A stretch of 64,000 nucleotides of DNA from Nematostella vectensis (lineage: Eukaryota; Cnidaria; Anthozoa; Actiniaria; Edwardsiidae): contig NC_064043.1 of the NCBI RefSeq assembly GCF_932526225.1, positions 8,733,501 through 8,797,500 of the forward strand. Reading direction: 5' to 3'. The translations under genes were made by a program, and so were the position numbers. Under the pieces are notes generated by a model that ran no database searches, was not told the origin of the DNA, and saw only the letters and a list, made by a program, of their open reading frames with translations. Positions 21,701-31,919 of this stretch are shown one piece after another (within the stretch, counting starts at the first letter, position 1; every line of letters starts with the position of its first letter).

Positions 21701-23540
21701 AGAGAGCCTTTAAATATTCACTTCTCTACATTACAAACCTGAGTAAGCATGATGGGCGTGGTAAGGGGGCTCTATTTATATTTACTGTCTCTACATTACA
21801 TACCTGAGTGAGCTTCATGATCGTGGACGAAATAGTATGAAGGATGGTCTAGTAGAGTGAGCCCTTCTGGCGTCTCAATAACCATCATAGCGTCGTCATC
21901 ATCTTCATCATCATCATCACCATCATCCTCGGAAACATCATAAGGATGGTTGATTTGCTCTTGAGAGTCATCATCAAAGTCTTGTTGTGTGTGTCCTTGG
22001 GTTTCTCTATCCAATGCTGCTGTGACTAGTAACGAGGCCTGTGATTCGTCTAAAAGAGCAAAAACAATGTTTGACTAATGGCAACCTCAGAGAGAAGGTA
22101 GGCAGGCAAAAAATGATAAAGAGGGGGGTCACCCTGATTCAATTAAGTCAAGGCGATAATGAGAGTTGCTGCTTGTGCAAACAAAAATATGGCTTTTATG
22201 GGGCCGTGTTTCGCTGCTAAATTATGTAGGTAAATGAACCTGCCGTGCACACAGGGGGGTGCGAAAAAAAATGACCAAAAAGTGTGTCATTTCTTATTAA
22301 GGAATCTTCAAATAATATGATTTTTCCATATGATACCTATGACTGTGCACCCCCCCCCCCCCCTCTGCCAATCCTGGGAACATGCCTGTGAACATCATGG
22401 AGCAATATTGTTTACCCAACAAGGAAGCTCAAATGATGCTCTTTATCTTTATTTAGAGGTTTATCCCAGATAAATGTATGTTTATTTGGATACCTTCTGC
22501 CAATATGATGTGATTGCTGTGAAAGTCTGTAAAAGTATCGCTTTGTTTGCAAAACGGAAAATAACAATCATAATTAAATCAATCAGTTGCCTAACGACTA
22601 TTGACAGTTGCCTAAGGGATGATTGTTTAACGACTTAGTTGCCTTATAACAGGATACCATGCTAAAAAAGAATGTGAAGGCAGTCAAAAAAGCCAAGAGT
22701 GGTGAACACTACATGCCACCTCTTAGATGATAACACACTGTTTTTTTCAAACACTCAATTGTTCAATGGATTATCAGGGGCGGATCCAGGAGCTCCAAAA
22801 AGGGGGAGCTGAAGCAAGGGTTTCAAGAAAGGGGGGACGGATTTAATGTTTTTCCATGTATTTCCTTATATTACTTGTTATTTTTAAGCCAAATATCTGA
22901 AAATAGGGGGGCGAGGCCCGCTTGGCCCATCCCTAAATCTGCCTCTGATTATTTAAAAAGCTTTGTGCTTGCCAGAGAATTAGACAAGGGCTAGGATTTG
23001 ACATACTGTACATAACTTACTACAATTAAATATTAATAATATTACAAGAATAATATAAATGTAAAATAAAATGATGAGTGATTGGAAAGTGATGGTATTT
23101 TCAAAGATCAGACTGTAGGTCTGTTATTTTGAAAACATGCACAAGCAAGCTGGGTTAACCTTGACAGAAGAAACAATGGAAAGGGGTTGACTCATCTCTG
23201 GATACTTCTATTTTCATCTTATAACAACTAAGTATTGAACACATTTACAATTCGGAGACATCACTTTGTTGTAAGGGAGAAATGGTAGGATTCTCAATAA
23301 ACCATCTTTAGAATGCTGATCGAGCGTATTTTGAATTCTTCAATTTCAATGATTACGTCGTTCCACATGTATAGCTCTCATAAACAGTTCTCGAACACAA
23401 CTGGGCTGTTACTATATGCTTTTACCAACGCACTAATGGTTCAGTACGGTTTCTAATCACCCACCATTATTTTGTGATGTCTGATCTGGCTTCGTCGTGA
23501 AAGTTGTTGTTTCGCTACTTTCACCAGCTGTGTCCGCCAT
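15705..23540 (-). CDS. TraB domain-containing protein (TRABD-like), 9 exons, complete
   Basis: Exons in transcript order: 23540-23465, 22049-21804, 20018-19807, 18792-18652, 18163-18005, 17815-17727, 17516-17344, 16519-16405, 15867-15705; 457 codons plus TAA, all phases consistent. The start MADTAGESSE is followed by an acidic, low-complexity N-terminus (exon 2 is Asp/Glu-rich). The TraB/TIKI-superfamily domain begins at LPETVTKLETPEG. It contains the GTAH motif near residues 164-167, VELCKSR, then HITQQLGMAPGGEFR, DVERCKQKDLL and GVVGIGHVAGI. A C-terminal hydrophobic helix (AAVGLTVSAFGVFLAWGCY) suggests a tail anchor, as in TRABD and plant TRB proteins of mitochondrial or ER membranes. The family is metalloprotease-related in fold; activity here is unknown. 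Human TRABD is about 80 residues shorter, mainly at the N-terminus. Confidence 0.92.
16527..17185 (-). repeat. 55-bp minisatellite upstream of the TRABD exon 8 acceptor
   Basis: Twelve copies of a unit with GGTGGACACCATGCTTGAAC and CTCTAAATAAAACCTCCTTA. In transcript sense the array ends 7 nt before the exon 8 acceptor. Each copy contains TTTTATTTAG, which itself resembles a 3' splice site. Confidence 0.88.
17870..17958 (-). repeat. 22-bp AGACAGACTAACAGAG repeat in a TRABD intron
   Basis: Four to five copies of ACAGACAGACTAACAGAGAG between exons 5 and 6. Confidence 0.7.
18330..18651 (-). repeat. ~30-bp repeat spreading from the TRABD exon 4 donor
   Basis: In transcript sense the exon 4 junction reads AAACAG|GTACAAAAC, and the following units repeat GCAAACAA-GTACA with TTTTTATAAAGC spacers, about nine times. 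Each unit therefore resembles the donor region. The spacing is irregular. Confidence 0.65.
19331..19647. mobile_element. TIR element, CAGGCCCGTAGCCAGG ends
   Basis: The ends are CAGGCCCGTAGCCAGG and CCTGGCTACGGGCCTG. The flanks are CTTTATT at 19324-19330 and 19648-19654. It lies in TRABD intron 3. The interior is AT-rich and non-coding. Confidence 0.75.
20376..21449 (+). mobile_element. DIRS-like retroelement fragment (gag-type ORF pieces) between direct repeats
   Basis: A ~107-bp direct repeat (20376-20482 and 21342-21449, containing AGTCAAGGCCATTAGGTGGT) flanks two frame-shifted ORF pieces. The first includes AKLVGQIVAGRFTELSDLLQ and LLLNGQIVLT. The second includes VQLFNYHAAGA and SWNEGCCSSVYALCRYAHKC. 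These resemble the first ORF of DIRS/YR-type retroelements, which ends in a Cys/His cluster. No reverse transcriptase or recombinase is visible. It lies in TRABD intron 2 and is dead. Confidence 0.55.
22775..22947. mobile_element. TIR element CAGGGGCGGATCCAGG, 5-bp duplication
   Basis: The left end CAGGGGCGGATCCAGG pairs with an imperfect right end ATCTGCCTCTG. ATTAT occurs at 22770-22774 and 22948-22952. Lies in TRABD intron 1. Confidence 0.65.
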
Positions 23541-23940
23541 ATTGTTTTCGTCTTCGATGAATCATCACGAAAGTCGGAGTAGCTTACAACATGTATAAGC
23601 GTTCTTGATTGGTAGACTCAGAATATACTACCAATCAAAATGCTCCTTCTAAATAAGTCCCGGAGTTTGAAAGAACAAGCTGTCCAGTCAGTGACAGACA
23701 ATTTGATTGGATAAATCAAACCAATCAAATGGCACAAAAGTATCAAGGGTGCTCAAGCCTGTCCAGCGGATTAACGCTAAAGTTTACGAATCCCTTGTTA
23801 TTTTGATGCCTAATTCTGTGTTTCATTGAATTAATTTTAAATATTTATTTTACGGGTGAAGTGTTCACAGAGGGAGTGCTTTGGTAGCGAGGTGGGAAGT
23901 CTAAGGATTACCTCTGCAAGGAATGCGGACTTTCTGAGTC
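23541..23940. promoter_or_regulatory. Divergent promoter between TRABD-like and LRR-ARH genes
   Basis: The two start codons face away from each other 400 bp apart. The interval contains several CCAAT/ATTGG boxes in both orientations (GATTGGTAG 23610, ACCAATC 23631, GATTGG 23706, ACCAATC 23720) and no ORF. A shared NF-Y-type promoter is inferred. Confidence 0.6.
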
Positions 23941-26900
23941 ATGGGTAACCTTGAATCGGCCGCAAAAGTCAACATCGGTCAGCTGGAGGGCTCATGTTCT
24001 CGCGAACTGGACCTGAGCCGATCACTTACGTACGAGAAATACCAGCAGGTAACGTATCAATCAGACTGTATTTAAAGCCGCATTGTCACCAGTTTACTTC
24101 CGGTCGATTACGTAGAAATCTCCGATGATTTTTAGCGGAAACCGCGAAAAATATTTCAAAATATTGACAGCATTGTGTCTATTGGAAGTTTCTTTGAGGA
24201 TGTGATCGATAATTTAGAGCGGATGGCCTGTTAAATATCTCGGATTCTAATAGATTCTTTTGTCTTTTAACGGTTGAGGTTTCCGTCGGACCTCCGGAAG
24301 TAAACTGGTGACAATGCGGCTTTAAGTCATCACGTTTCTTAGGGCGTTTTATTTTGTTTTCCCCTGTTTTTCTTTTGTTTATTTTTATTGTTTATAACGC
24401 ATAATACTCTTTATCTCAGAACCCTCCCCTTTAACACACATGTTTTTGTTTTGTTTGATTGTGAGTCCAGCTTTTGATATCATCGCATTACATTTTTTTC
24501 TTTTTTCTTTAACTCAGATATTTCAGTACATTTAATAAGCATGTGACCAGATGAAAAAACCCTACTAAGAGAAAATAATCCAATGTTTAAACAAACAAAA
24601 AAGCATTTGTAATGGGTCATGTACAAACTTGATACTGCTTACTCCTTACACCCCTCTCTTGCAGTTATGGACATCCCTGTGACTGTAATGTCATGTCAGG
24701 AATTGCATTTCTTTCTGCAATGACAAGATGTGTATAATAACGTGGTGTCTGCAAGACAAGAGTTTACCGAAGTGCATCATGTAGCCCTAGTATTTATTGG
24801 CCTGGCATTGGCATGCATTAACTTGCAATCAAATATATCATCAAATATTATATGACAACATTTTTGTATCTTTCTTTTTTTCTTAGCACATGAAGAGTGA
24901 TGACCCTGGGGCACTTCACGAGTTTCCTCAAGATTTACTGAGTGTGTACAGTGTGTCATTCTACGAGAAACTCAACTTTGCATTCAACTGCATCACTGCT
25001 GTTCCTTATGAGTTTTCAATGTATCTTCCGCATCTAGTGCATCTGGACTTGAGTTATAATAGAATTGGTTTTCTGCCTGATTCATTCGGTTATCTATTCC
25101 ATTTAGAAACTCTTTTTATAAATAATAACAAACTTAGAGAACTTCCAGATACATTTTGCTATCTAGCAAGATTACAGAAATTAGATCTTTCACATAATCA
25201 GTTATTACATTTACCAGAAAACATTGGCCTGATGGAAAGTCTTTTGAGTATCAATGTCAGTTACAACGAATTAGAGGCGCTACCAGCTTCAATCAGCAAA
25301 TCCAAAACTTTGAAACTCATTCTTGCTATCTTCAACAATTGCAGTAGCCCTCCACAACAGATTTGCAATCAGGGCTCTGAAACGATCCTTGCATTCTTTG
25401 GAAAGAGTCAGAAAAATGGAAAGGATGGCAAGACAGGTACACAAGGGAATGAATTTGCCAGAGTTCGTGGTGACGTTTTGTCAACAACTCACTCAAATCT
25501 CCATACAGCGCGAGCTCAATACGTACAAACACAGACTAATGTGAATGCAATGAATAGAATAAAAACCCCACTTAGACCACCCCCGGATGGTACCAAAATG
25601 CCTCCAGATGAATTGGTGGATAAAGTTGTTGGATGTTTGTATGGTGCAGCCATTGGTGATGCTATAGGGCTGTGCACAGAGTTCATGCTTCCTGATGAGT
25701 GTCGTTTTTACTATGAGATGGGTGACTTAAGTTATGAACAAATGGTCAGAGACAGGCATCGTTGCAAGTGGCAGAAAGGAGACTGGACAGATTCATTTGA
25801 CCAAATGGTAAAGTCAACTTAATTAAATATTTATTCCTGTTGGAACCTCTTTGTGAGGACACCTTTGGGACCCAAAAACTATTCTCATCAAAAGGGTGTC
25901 CTTACTATCGAGTTTATGATTTACAGAAATGTTTTTGTAGCCAAAGTGTTGATTGCCATTGGGGCATCGGGAATATATTATAATATTACTGTGTGCCACA
26001 GTAATATATTCCAGATGAAACTGTCATGAACCTTGCTTATGAATGTATGGCACACCATACAATAGGTAGCAGCTTTCTCTTATCAGAACTTGAAAACTGT
26101 CATTGATATTGAGGTGTGTGTAAAAGGATAGGACGGAAAATGCCCTTGTCTCTGCTCCCTTCCATCGAAAAGGAATGAAGAAGGCCCTCCTGCTGCCAAA
26201 AATACAGATGCAGCTAGGTTTATGTATTTGTACAGTGTTAATAAGATCTTTCATATGTCAAACAATATTTGACTCTCACTAACTAAAAGCTGTTTGGGCT
26301 ACGAAAATAATACAATGAATAGTTTATGTTCTAATCATGGGCAAACCAGATGAAATGTTTTTGTACCGAATATAATTTGTGTACCGAATGTATCTGTAAT
26401 AAAGCCATTTTTTTGAAATTATTGTCATAGGTTGATCTGATTCCATTTTAACCATGATTCATAACTGTTTAAGCTATTTTCCTCCCTCATCTCGGTTCAC
26501 CTCCTAGCCTAAATGGTTATTAATCACAGCTAAAATGGAACCAGATCAATCTATGACAACAACTTAAAAAAATTGTCTTTATTACAGATAAATTTAGTAC
26601 ACAAGTTAATAATAATATTCAATACAAAAACATTTCTTCTGGTTTGCCCGTGGATCCAATGCTACATTGGTTTCTGTTTGTTAAGCCGCCTCTTCTAGAT
26701 TGTGTCATGAGAGTGTTTTGTATTTTAAAAGACATTTGGAAATTGGAAACTATGTGCCCCATTCTCATTAGGGTGTGGATGATGCTCTTTCATTTCACCC
26801 CCTTCTTTTTCTCAGGTGCTACTTTTAGACAATGTTCTGAGTTGGGCTGGCGTGGTGGATGAACTAGAGTTTGCCAAGACTCTTCTATCCTGGTGCAAGC

Positions 26901-29900
26901 ATGGCTTTCCAGAGCTGGGAGATACTGTTGGTAGAGGTGTCAGAGGTCTGCTAGCGAAGGTAGATTTTCATTAGCTGGGAGATGTGGTTTGTAGAGTTAG
27001 GCGAGGTTTCAGAGGGCTTGCTAGCATTGGGGCATGTCTATGAAAGTGTGTGGCATGCCCAAATATAGATATCATTTTGCCCAAATATAGATATCATTTT
27101 GCCCAAATATAGATATCATTTTTCCCAAATATAGATATCATTTTGAAAAAGTGAAAAACATTTCAACTTCTGCAGCCATATCGTTTGATATCTCAGTCCC
27201 CACTGATAATCTTATTGATAATTGTAATGAGAAATGGGTTAGCAGTTTATTTTTGTGCCAAGTACTAATTGATTTTGTTCCTTCTGTTAAATGTTGAGTA
27301 CCTGTGAATCCTCTTGTTGGTAGGTTGTTTGTGAGCCGTCCTTCTCAAGTGATCCTCATGGTGCCGCTAGGAAAGTCAGCGATGCACTTGAATCACCAAC
27401 TAATGGGGCAGTAATGAGGACTGCTGTCCTTGGGCTGACCCACTTCTTTGATCTTAACGAGGTGGCCTCGAATGCCGTCAGAATATGCAAGGCTACAAAC
27501 TACGACTCCAGGTAATCGCTTTTCAAGGTAATCACTTAAAAGTATTATCCCCAAGGCTACAAACTAAGACTCCAGGTAATCACTTTTCAAGGTAATCACT
27601 TAAAAGTGTTATCCTACAAGGCTACAAACTAAGACTCCAGGTAAACACTTTTCAAGGAAATAACATAAAAGTGTTATCCCCAAGGCTACAAACTAAGACT
27701 CCAGGTAAACACTTTTTAAGGAAATAACTTAAAAGTGTTATCCTACAAGGCTACAAACTAAGACTCCAGGTAAACACTTTTCAAGGAAATAACATAAAAG
27801 TGTTATCCCCAAGGCTACAAACTAAGACTCCAGGTAAACACTTTTCAAGGAAATAACTTAAAAGTGTTATCCCCAAGGCTACAAACTAAGACTCCAGGTA
27901 AACACTTTTTAAGGAAAAAACTTAAAAGTGTTATCCTACAAGGCTACAAACTAAGACTCCAGGTAAACACTTTTCAAGGAAATGACTTAAAAGTGTTATC
28001 CCCAAGGCTACAAACTAAGACTCCAGGTAAACACTTTTCAAGGAAATAACTTAAAAGTGTTATCCTACAAGGCTACAAACTAAGACTCCAGGTAAACAAT
28101 TTTCAAGGAAATGACTTAAAAGTGTTATCCCCAAGGCTACAAACTAAGACTCCAGGTAAACACTTTTCAAGGAAAAAACTTTAAAGTGTTATCCCCAAGG
28201 CTACAAACTAAGACTCCAGGTAATCACTTTTCTAGGTTATCACTTAAAAGTGTATCCCACAAGGCTACAAATTGGACTCCAGGTAATAGCTTTTCCCTTG
28301 CTTCCACACTTACAACACTCATTGCATTCTACAAAAAAACACTGTGCTAGCTCAAGAAATTTCTAATATGTATAACTTTATTTAAACGTACTATATTTCA
28401 TTTCCTAGGTTTGCGGTTTTGGAGGAAATGAGGCAATTAAGTAATTTGAAAATATTACAGGCCATGCAAAACGTGATAGAATAGCATGTAGGTGTGTTGC
28501 AAGTTGGGTTGCACTCCTTTTGAAACTTATAACACACCAAAAACGACTCTGCCAAATTTTCGTCTTTATTAATAAGACTTCTTCAGGGCAGACTCAGTCT
28601 GAGTATGAGTATGAAGTAATTATGAGTATGTAATTATTAGTATGCAGTAATTATTAGTATTATTAGTATTAGTATTATTAGTATTATTAATTATTAGTAT
28701 GCAGTAATTCTGAGTATGAGTATGCAGTAATTATGAGTCTCAGTATGAGTCTGCCCTGAAGAAGTCTTATTAAAGACGAAAATTTGGCAGAGTCGATTTC
28801 CAGTTTTTGGTGTATTGTATTCATTGTTCTGGTACGAGATCACAACAGTTTGGGCTTTTTAATTCTATTCCTTGTGAAACTTGATATACTTGAATGTAGA
28901 TGTGTTGCAAGTTGCGTAGCACTCATATGTAGGTGTTTTGCTAGTTGTGTTGGGCTCCTTGCTAAATCTGATATACTTGTATGTAGGTGTGTTGCAAGTT
29001 AAATCATGCTCCTTGCTAAACTTGATATATTTGTATGTAGGTGTGTTGCAAGTTGCGTCGTAGTCAGTACTCTGGTGGCCTCCATACTGCAGGTAGAGTA
29101 GACCCTGTGTGCAGGGTTGACTGTGATACCTGAGGGATTGAATGTGCATCTGCAATTTCAGGGGCGGCAGAAGGGGAGGGGCAGGGCCTTTCATTTTTCT
29201 GATAAAATGTTTCTTTAAATGAACGCTTTTTAAACCAACAACAGGTTTCAAGAGGTACATATGCAACTGAGGAAAAATTTGTTGAACAGTTTAAAATCCT
29301 GTGCATGAAAACCTAGGTTATCCCCCACGTTCTTAAAAATAGCACTTAAGAGTTTGAAAACACCACCCACCCCTCCCCCTAAAACCACCAACCCCTCCTC
29401 AACCTAAAACCACTACCCACCCCTCACCCCCAAATTTCTCCCCCCCCACTTATGGGATGGCTCTGCCGCCCCTGAATTTGCAACATGTTTGGGACCCTTT
29501 GTTGTGACATTTATGACAAAGATTTTTGTGCAAAAAAAACAGTTGCATTTTATGAATGGGCTACCACAGATATCCCAGTAATAACATATTTATCTTATTC
29601 TACAGTAGAACCACACTAACTTTTTATCCCTTTCGTTGCCAGGGAACACATAATTTGAGTGACAGGACGTCTCTAGAGCAGCTTATTGGCAGCGTCAAGG
29701 AAAAGGGAAGCTCGTACTTGACTGAGGCTCATCACCAGAAGGACTTCAATCATTACTTCGACTGCAAGACTTGGCAAGAGTGCGTAGATGGCCTTCCCGC
29801 TAATTTACCAGGCAGGATGTCTGGCTATAAACAGACACTTGAGAACCTCCCAAATTTCATTTATAAAAAAAGTACCTCAGGCAAAGAGTAGCTATACAGA

Positions 29901-30789
29901 ACAAACATATGATACAACCCATTCCAAGAGTCCTTGGTAAAGTTTTCAACCTAAATAATCATTTTAGCATCCTAGCAATGGTTATAGGTCAATTTGACGA
30001 GGTCATATAGGTTATATATAATCTCACTAAACTGTGAAATTTTAAGTCACTGTTCTAATTGTCTTGTTTTAGTATCGAGGTCTGTGAGCCACGCATGACA
30101 GATTACACATTCAAACCGCTGGCCGCTGCGATTGTGGCATTACGAGCCATGGACGACTTCCGGTGGGTGGAGCAAATGTTGAATCGTGAATGCGACTGCA
30201 CTGTTTCTTGTAATTGGTAAAAAAATATTCCTTCTTTTCACGAAAAAATAATGGCGCTACTTTGACGTTATTTCAAATAAAACTGGGAAAATATTCACAT
30301 GATTTACTAATATGATTCACAAGATATTCACAAGTTTTTGGTTTTCCCAATATACAATATGAAAAAAAGGTGAACAAAGATATCTGTGCTCGAAAAAGTT
30401 TGTGTAATATTTCAACCATCCCCATCCGTAAATGACAATGGCGTGGATACGGTAAAAAGTATAAGAGGTTCTCTTCATTTTTCTATTCTTCACTTATGTA
30501 TCCTGTTTCTTAGGCCCAAGATAAGGCAAGGCTCGCGCCACGTTTAAAGCTACACCTAATCTGTTCTCCAGTCCTACTCACTATACTTTTCCACAGGCCC
30601 ACCATCACGCAGCTTGCAATGCAAGGCGGTCACGCCACTTGTAACGCTACAGTGGCCGGTGCAGTGCTAGGGTGTAAGCTGGGATATGCACAGCTACCCA
30701 AGGAGTGGCTAAACGGGCTACTTCCCAAGCAGGTCTCGTGGTTAAATGGGAAAATCAATGCTCTACTGGATATGATGGCTTTGCCCTAG
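23941..30789 (+). CDS. Leucine-rich repeat / ADP-ribosylglycohydrolase-like fusion protein, 8 exons
   Basis: Exons: 23941-24048, 24887-25807, 26816-26959, 27324-27511, 29041-29092, 29643-29887, 30073-30162, 30597-30789; 646 codons plus TAG. The 3' edge of exon 6 is the least certain, since its donor GA|GTAGCT is weak. The N-terminus MGNLES fits an N-myristoylation site. Exon 2 encodes about five LRRs (LVHLDLSYNRIGFLPDSFG type). It then enters an ARH domain: VVGCLYGAAIGDAIG, GDWTDSFDQM, NGAVMRTAVLG, RCVASCVVVSTLVASILQ, YTFKPLAAAIVALR, GGHATCNATVAGAVLG. Canonical ARH enzymes bind two Mg2+ through TDD(S/T) and GGDADT; here these read TDSF and GGHATC. The hydrolase is therefore probably inactive, perhaps an ADP-ribose binder. 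LRR plus ARH suggests a membrane-tethered sensing or scaffold role (inference). Confidence 0.85.
24076..24321. mobile_element. MITE with TTAA target duplication
   Basis: About 30-bp inverted ends beginning AGCCGCATTGTCACCAGTTT, flanked by TTAA at 24072-24075 and 24322-24325. The TTAA target fits piggyBac- or Kolobok-type transposition. Lies in intron 1 of the LRR-ARH gene. Confidence 0.8.
26339..26649. mobile_element. Foldback/MITE with ~110-bp inverted arms
   Basis: The left arm starts GGGCAAACCAGATGAAATGT and the right arm ends in the inverse of GGGCAAACCAGAAGAAATGT. The arms stay alignable up to TTCCATTTTA on each side of a short centre. Lies in intron 2 of the LRR-ARH gene. Confidence 0.75.
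27057..27148 (+). repeat. 22-bp repeat ATAGATATCATTTTGCCCAA x4
   Basis: Four near-identical copies, about 100 bp after the exon 3 donor of the LRR-ARH gene. Confidence 0.8.
27489..28290 (+). repeat. 64-bp minisatellite copied from the exon 4 donor junction
   Basis: About 13 copies. The first is exonic: GGCTACAAACTACGACTCCAG|GTAATC is the end of exon 4 with its donor. The others read GGCTACAAACTAAGACTCCAG|GTAAAC followed by ACTTTTCAAGG and AAAAGTGTTATCC. Nearly every copy keeps the CAG|GTAA donor. Confidence 0.92.
28485..29092 (+). repeat. Degenerate tandem copies of the exon 5 acceptor junction
   Basis: The real acceptor reads ATTTGTATGTAG|GTGTGTTGCAAGTTGC at 29041. Upstream near 28488, 28895, 28935 and 28983 the same TGTAG|GTGTGTTGCAAGTT block recurs, with GCTCCTTGCTAAA spacers. 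A foldback element interrupts the series at 28535-28813. Confidence 0.8.
28535..28813. mobile_element. Foldback element with ~60-bp arms and a TATGAG microsatellite centre
   Basis: The arms read CGACTCTGCCAAATTTTCGT...GGGCAGACTCA and its inverse. The centre is GAGTATGAG/ATTAGTATT simple repeat. A partial relative (TAAATAAAGACGAAAAAATA) occurs at 50308. Confidence 0.75.
29159..29474. mobile_element. TIR element CAGGGGCGGCAG, 5-bp duplication
   Basis: The ends are CAGGGGCGGCAG and CTGCCGCCCCTG. The flanks are AATTT at 29154-29158 and 29475-29479. Same end style and 5-bp duplication as 11490-11810 and 22775-22947. Lies in intron 5 of the LRR-ARH gene. Confidence 0.75.
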
Positions 30790-30962
30790 GTGATTATAGG
30801 GATGCGGACTCAGTGAAGACCCGGCCTTACTCTAAGTGATTATAGAGGATGCGGATTAAGCGACACCTGGCCTTGCTCTAGGTTCTTATAGGGGTATTGA
30901 CTCAGTGGAGACCCGGCCTTACTCTAGGTGGTTATAGACGTGTGGATTCAGTGGGGACCCTG
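30783..30962 (+). repeat. ~58-bp repeat starting at the LRR-ARH stop codon
   Basis: GCCCTAGGTGATTATAGGGA holds the stop codon. Variants of it (CTCTAAGTGATTATAG, CTCTAGGTTCTTATAG, CTCTAGGTGGTTATAG) recur every ~58 bp, with CAGTG-AGACCCGGCCTTA between them. Confidence 0.8.
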
Positions 30963-31919
30963 GACATGAAGTTAGCTAGTGTAGCTATTCGCTATTTACA
31001 AAGTAAGTGGAACAAGGCTTGAGAACCTGGTGAAAGGCATTTTTATGTGCGTGTCCAACATCTTTCTTGAACAAAAAAACTAGTATAGGTTAACTTAATG
31101 GGGAAATAGATAGGAATGTGAGGCACAGCAGAAAGGAGATGTGACAGATTCTTGTTTCTCATGATTGTATTGTGTTTATTTGGTATTAAAGTTCTTCTCC
31201 CAGAGTCCCCTTACGCCACCCCCACCCCCTTGATTCCTAAGGTCCCTTACGCTACCAAACCCAGGGGTACCCCCTCGGGACTTGGTTCCTAAGGTCCCTT
31301 TCGCTACCAAACCCAGGGGTTTGGAGCGGCGACTACAAGTGAGAGGAAAGGGCCATGGCATCCTTTAGGGCTTGTTTCCCATATCAAGGTTGGGGAGGTA
31401 GCGACCAGGGAGCCAGGGAAAAAGAGCGCACGTAATGAGTGAACGCTCATCACCCCATATCAAGGTTGTGGAGGTAGCGACCATGGGAAAAGAGCGCACG
31501 TAATGAGGGAACGCTCATCACCCCATATCAAGGTTGTGGAGGTAGCGACCAGGGGAAAAGAGCGCACGTAATGAGTGAACGCTCATCACCCTTAGGTAAT
31601 TGGTGAAATGTACACATTAAATGCTTGATCTACGTCATCAGGATGTCTGTTCTCCCGTATTACAACACAAAGAGAAGAGGTCTCTGCTAGCTGGGGAGGG
31701 GGAGACTTCAAGCCTTATCAACCTTACATGCGTCCCGACATGCTTTTCCCTTCCTCCTATCTAATACCACTCTGCATTGTGCGCCCGCGCAGAGGCCGCT
31801 GACGAGCGTAAGAACCCGGAAGTATTTCCGGCAATGTTTACCCAAAAAGAATGCTTCTGTGGATAAAAAGAAACACACTTTTTACTCGAATGTCTTATGG
31901 TATTTCATTTACATGCTAA

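Noticed and set aside
28409-28480. Alternative exon 5 of the LRR-ARH gene after TTTCCTAG (FAVLEEMRQLSNLKILQ)
   Set aside because: In frame, but it does not match the ARH family. The exon at 29041 gives the expected RCVASC stretch and correct phase.
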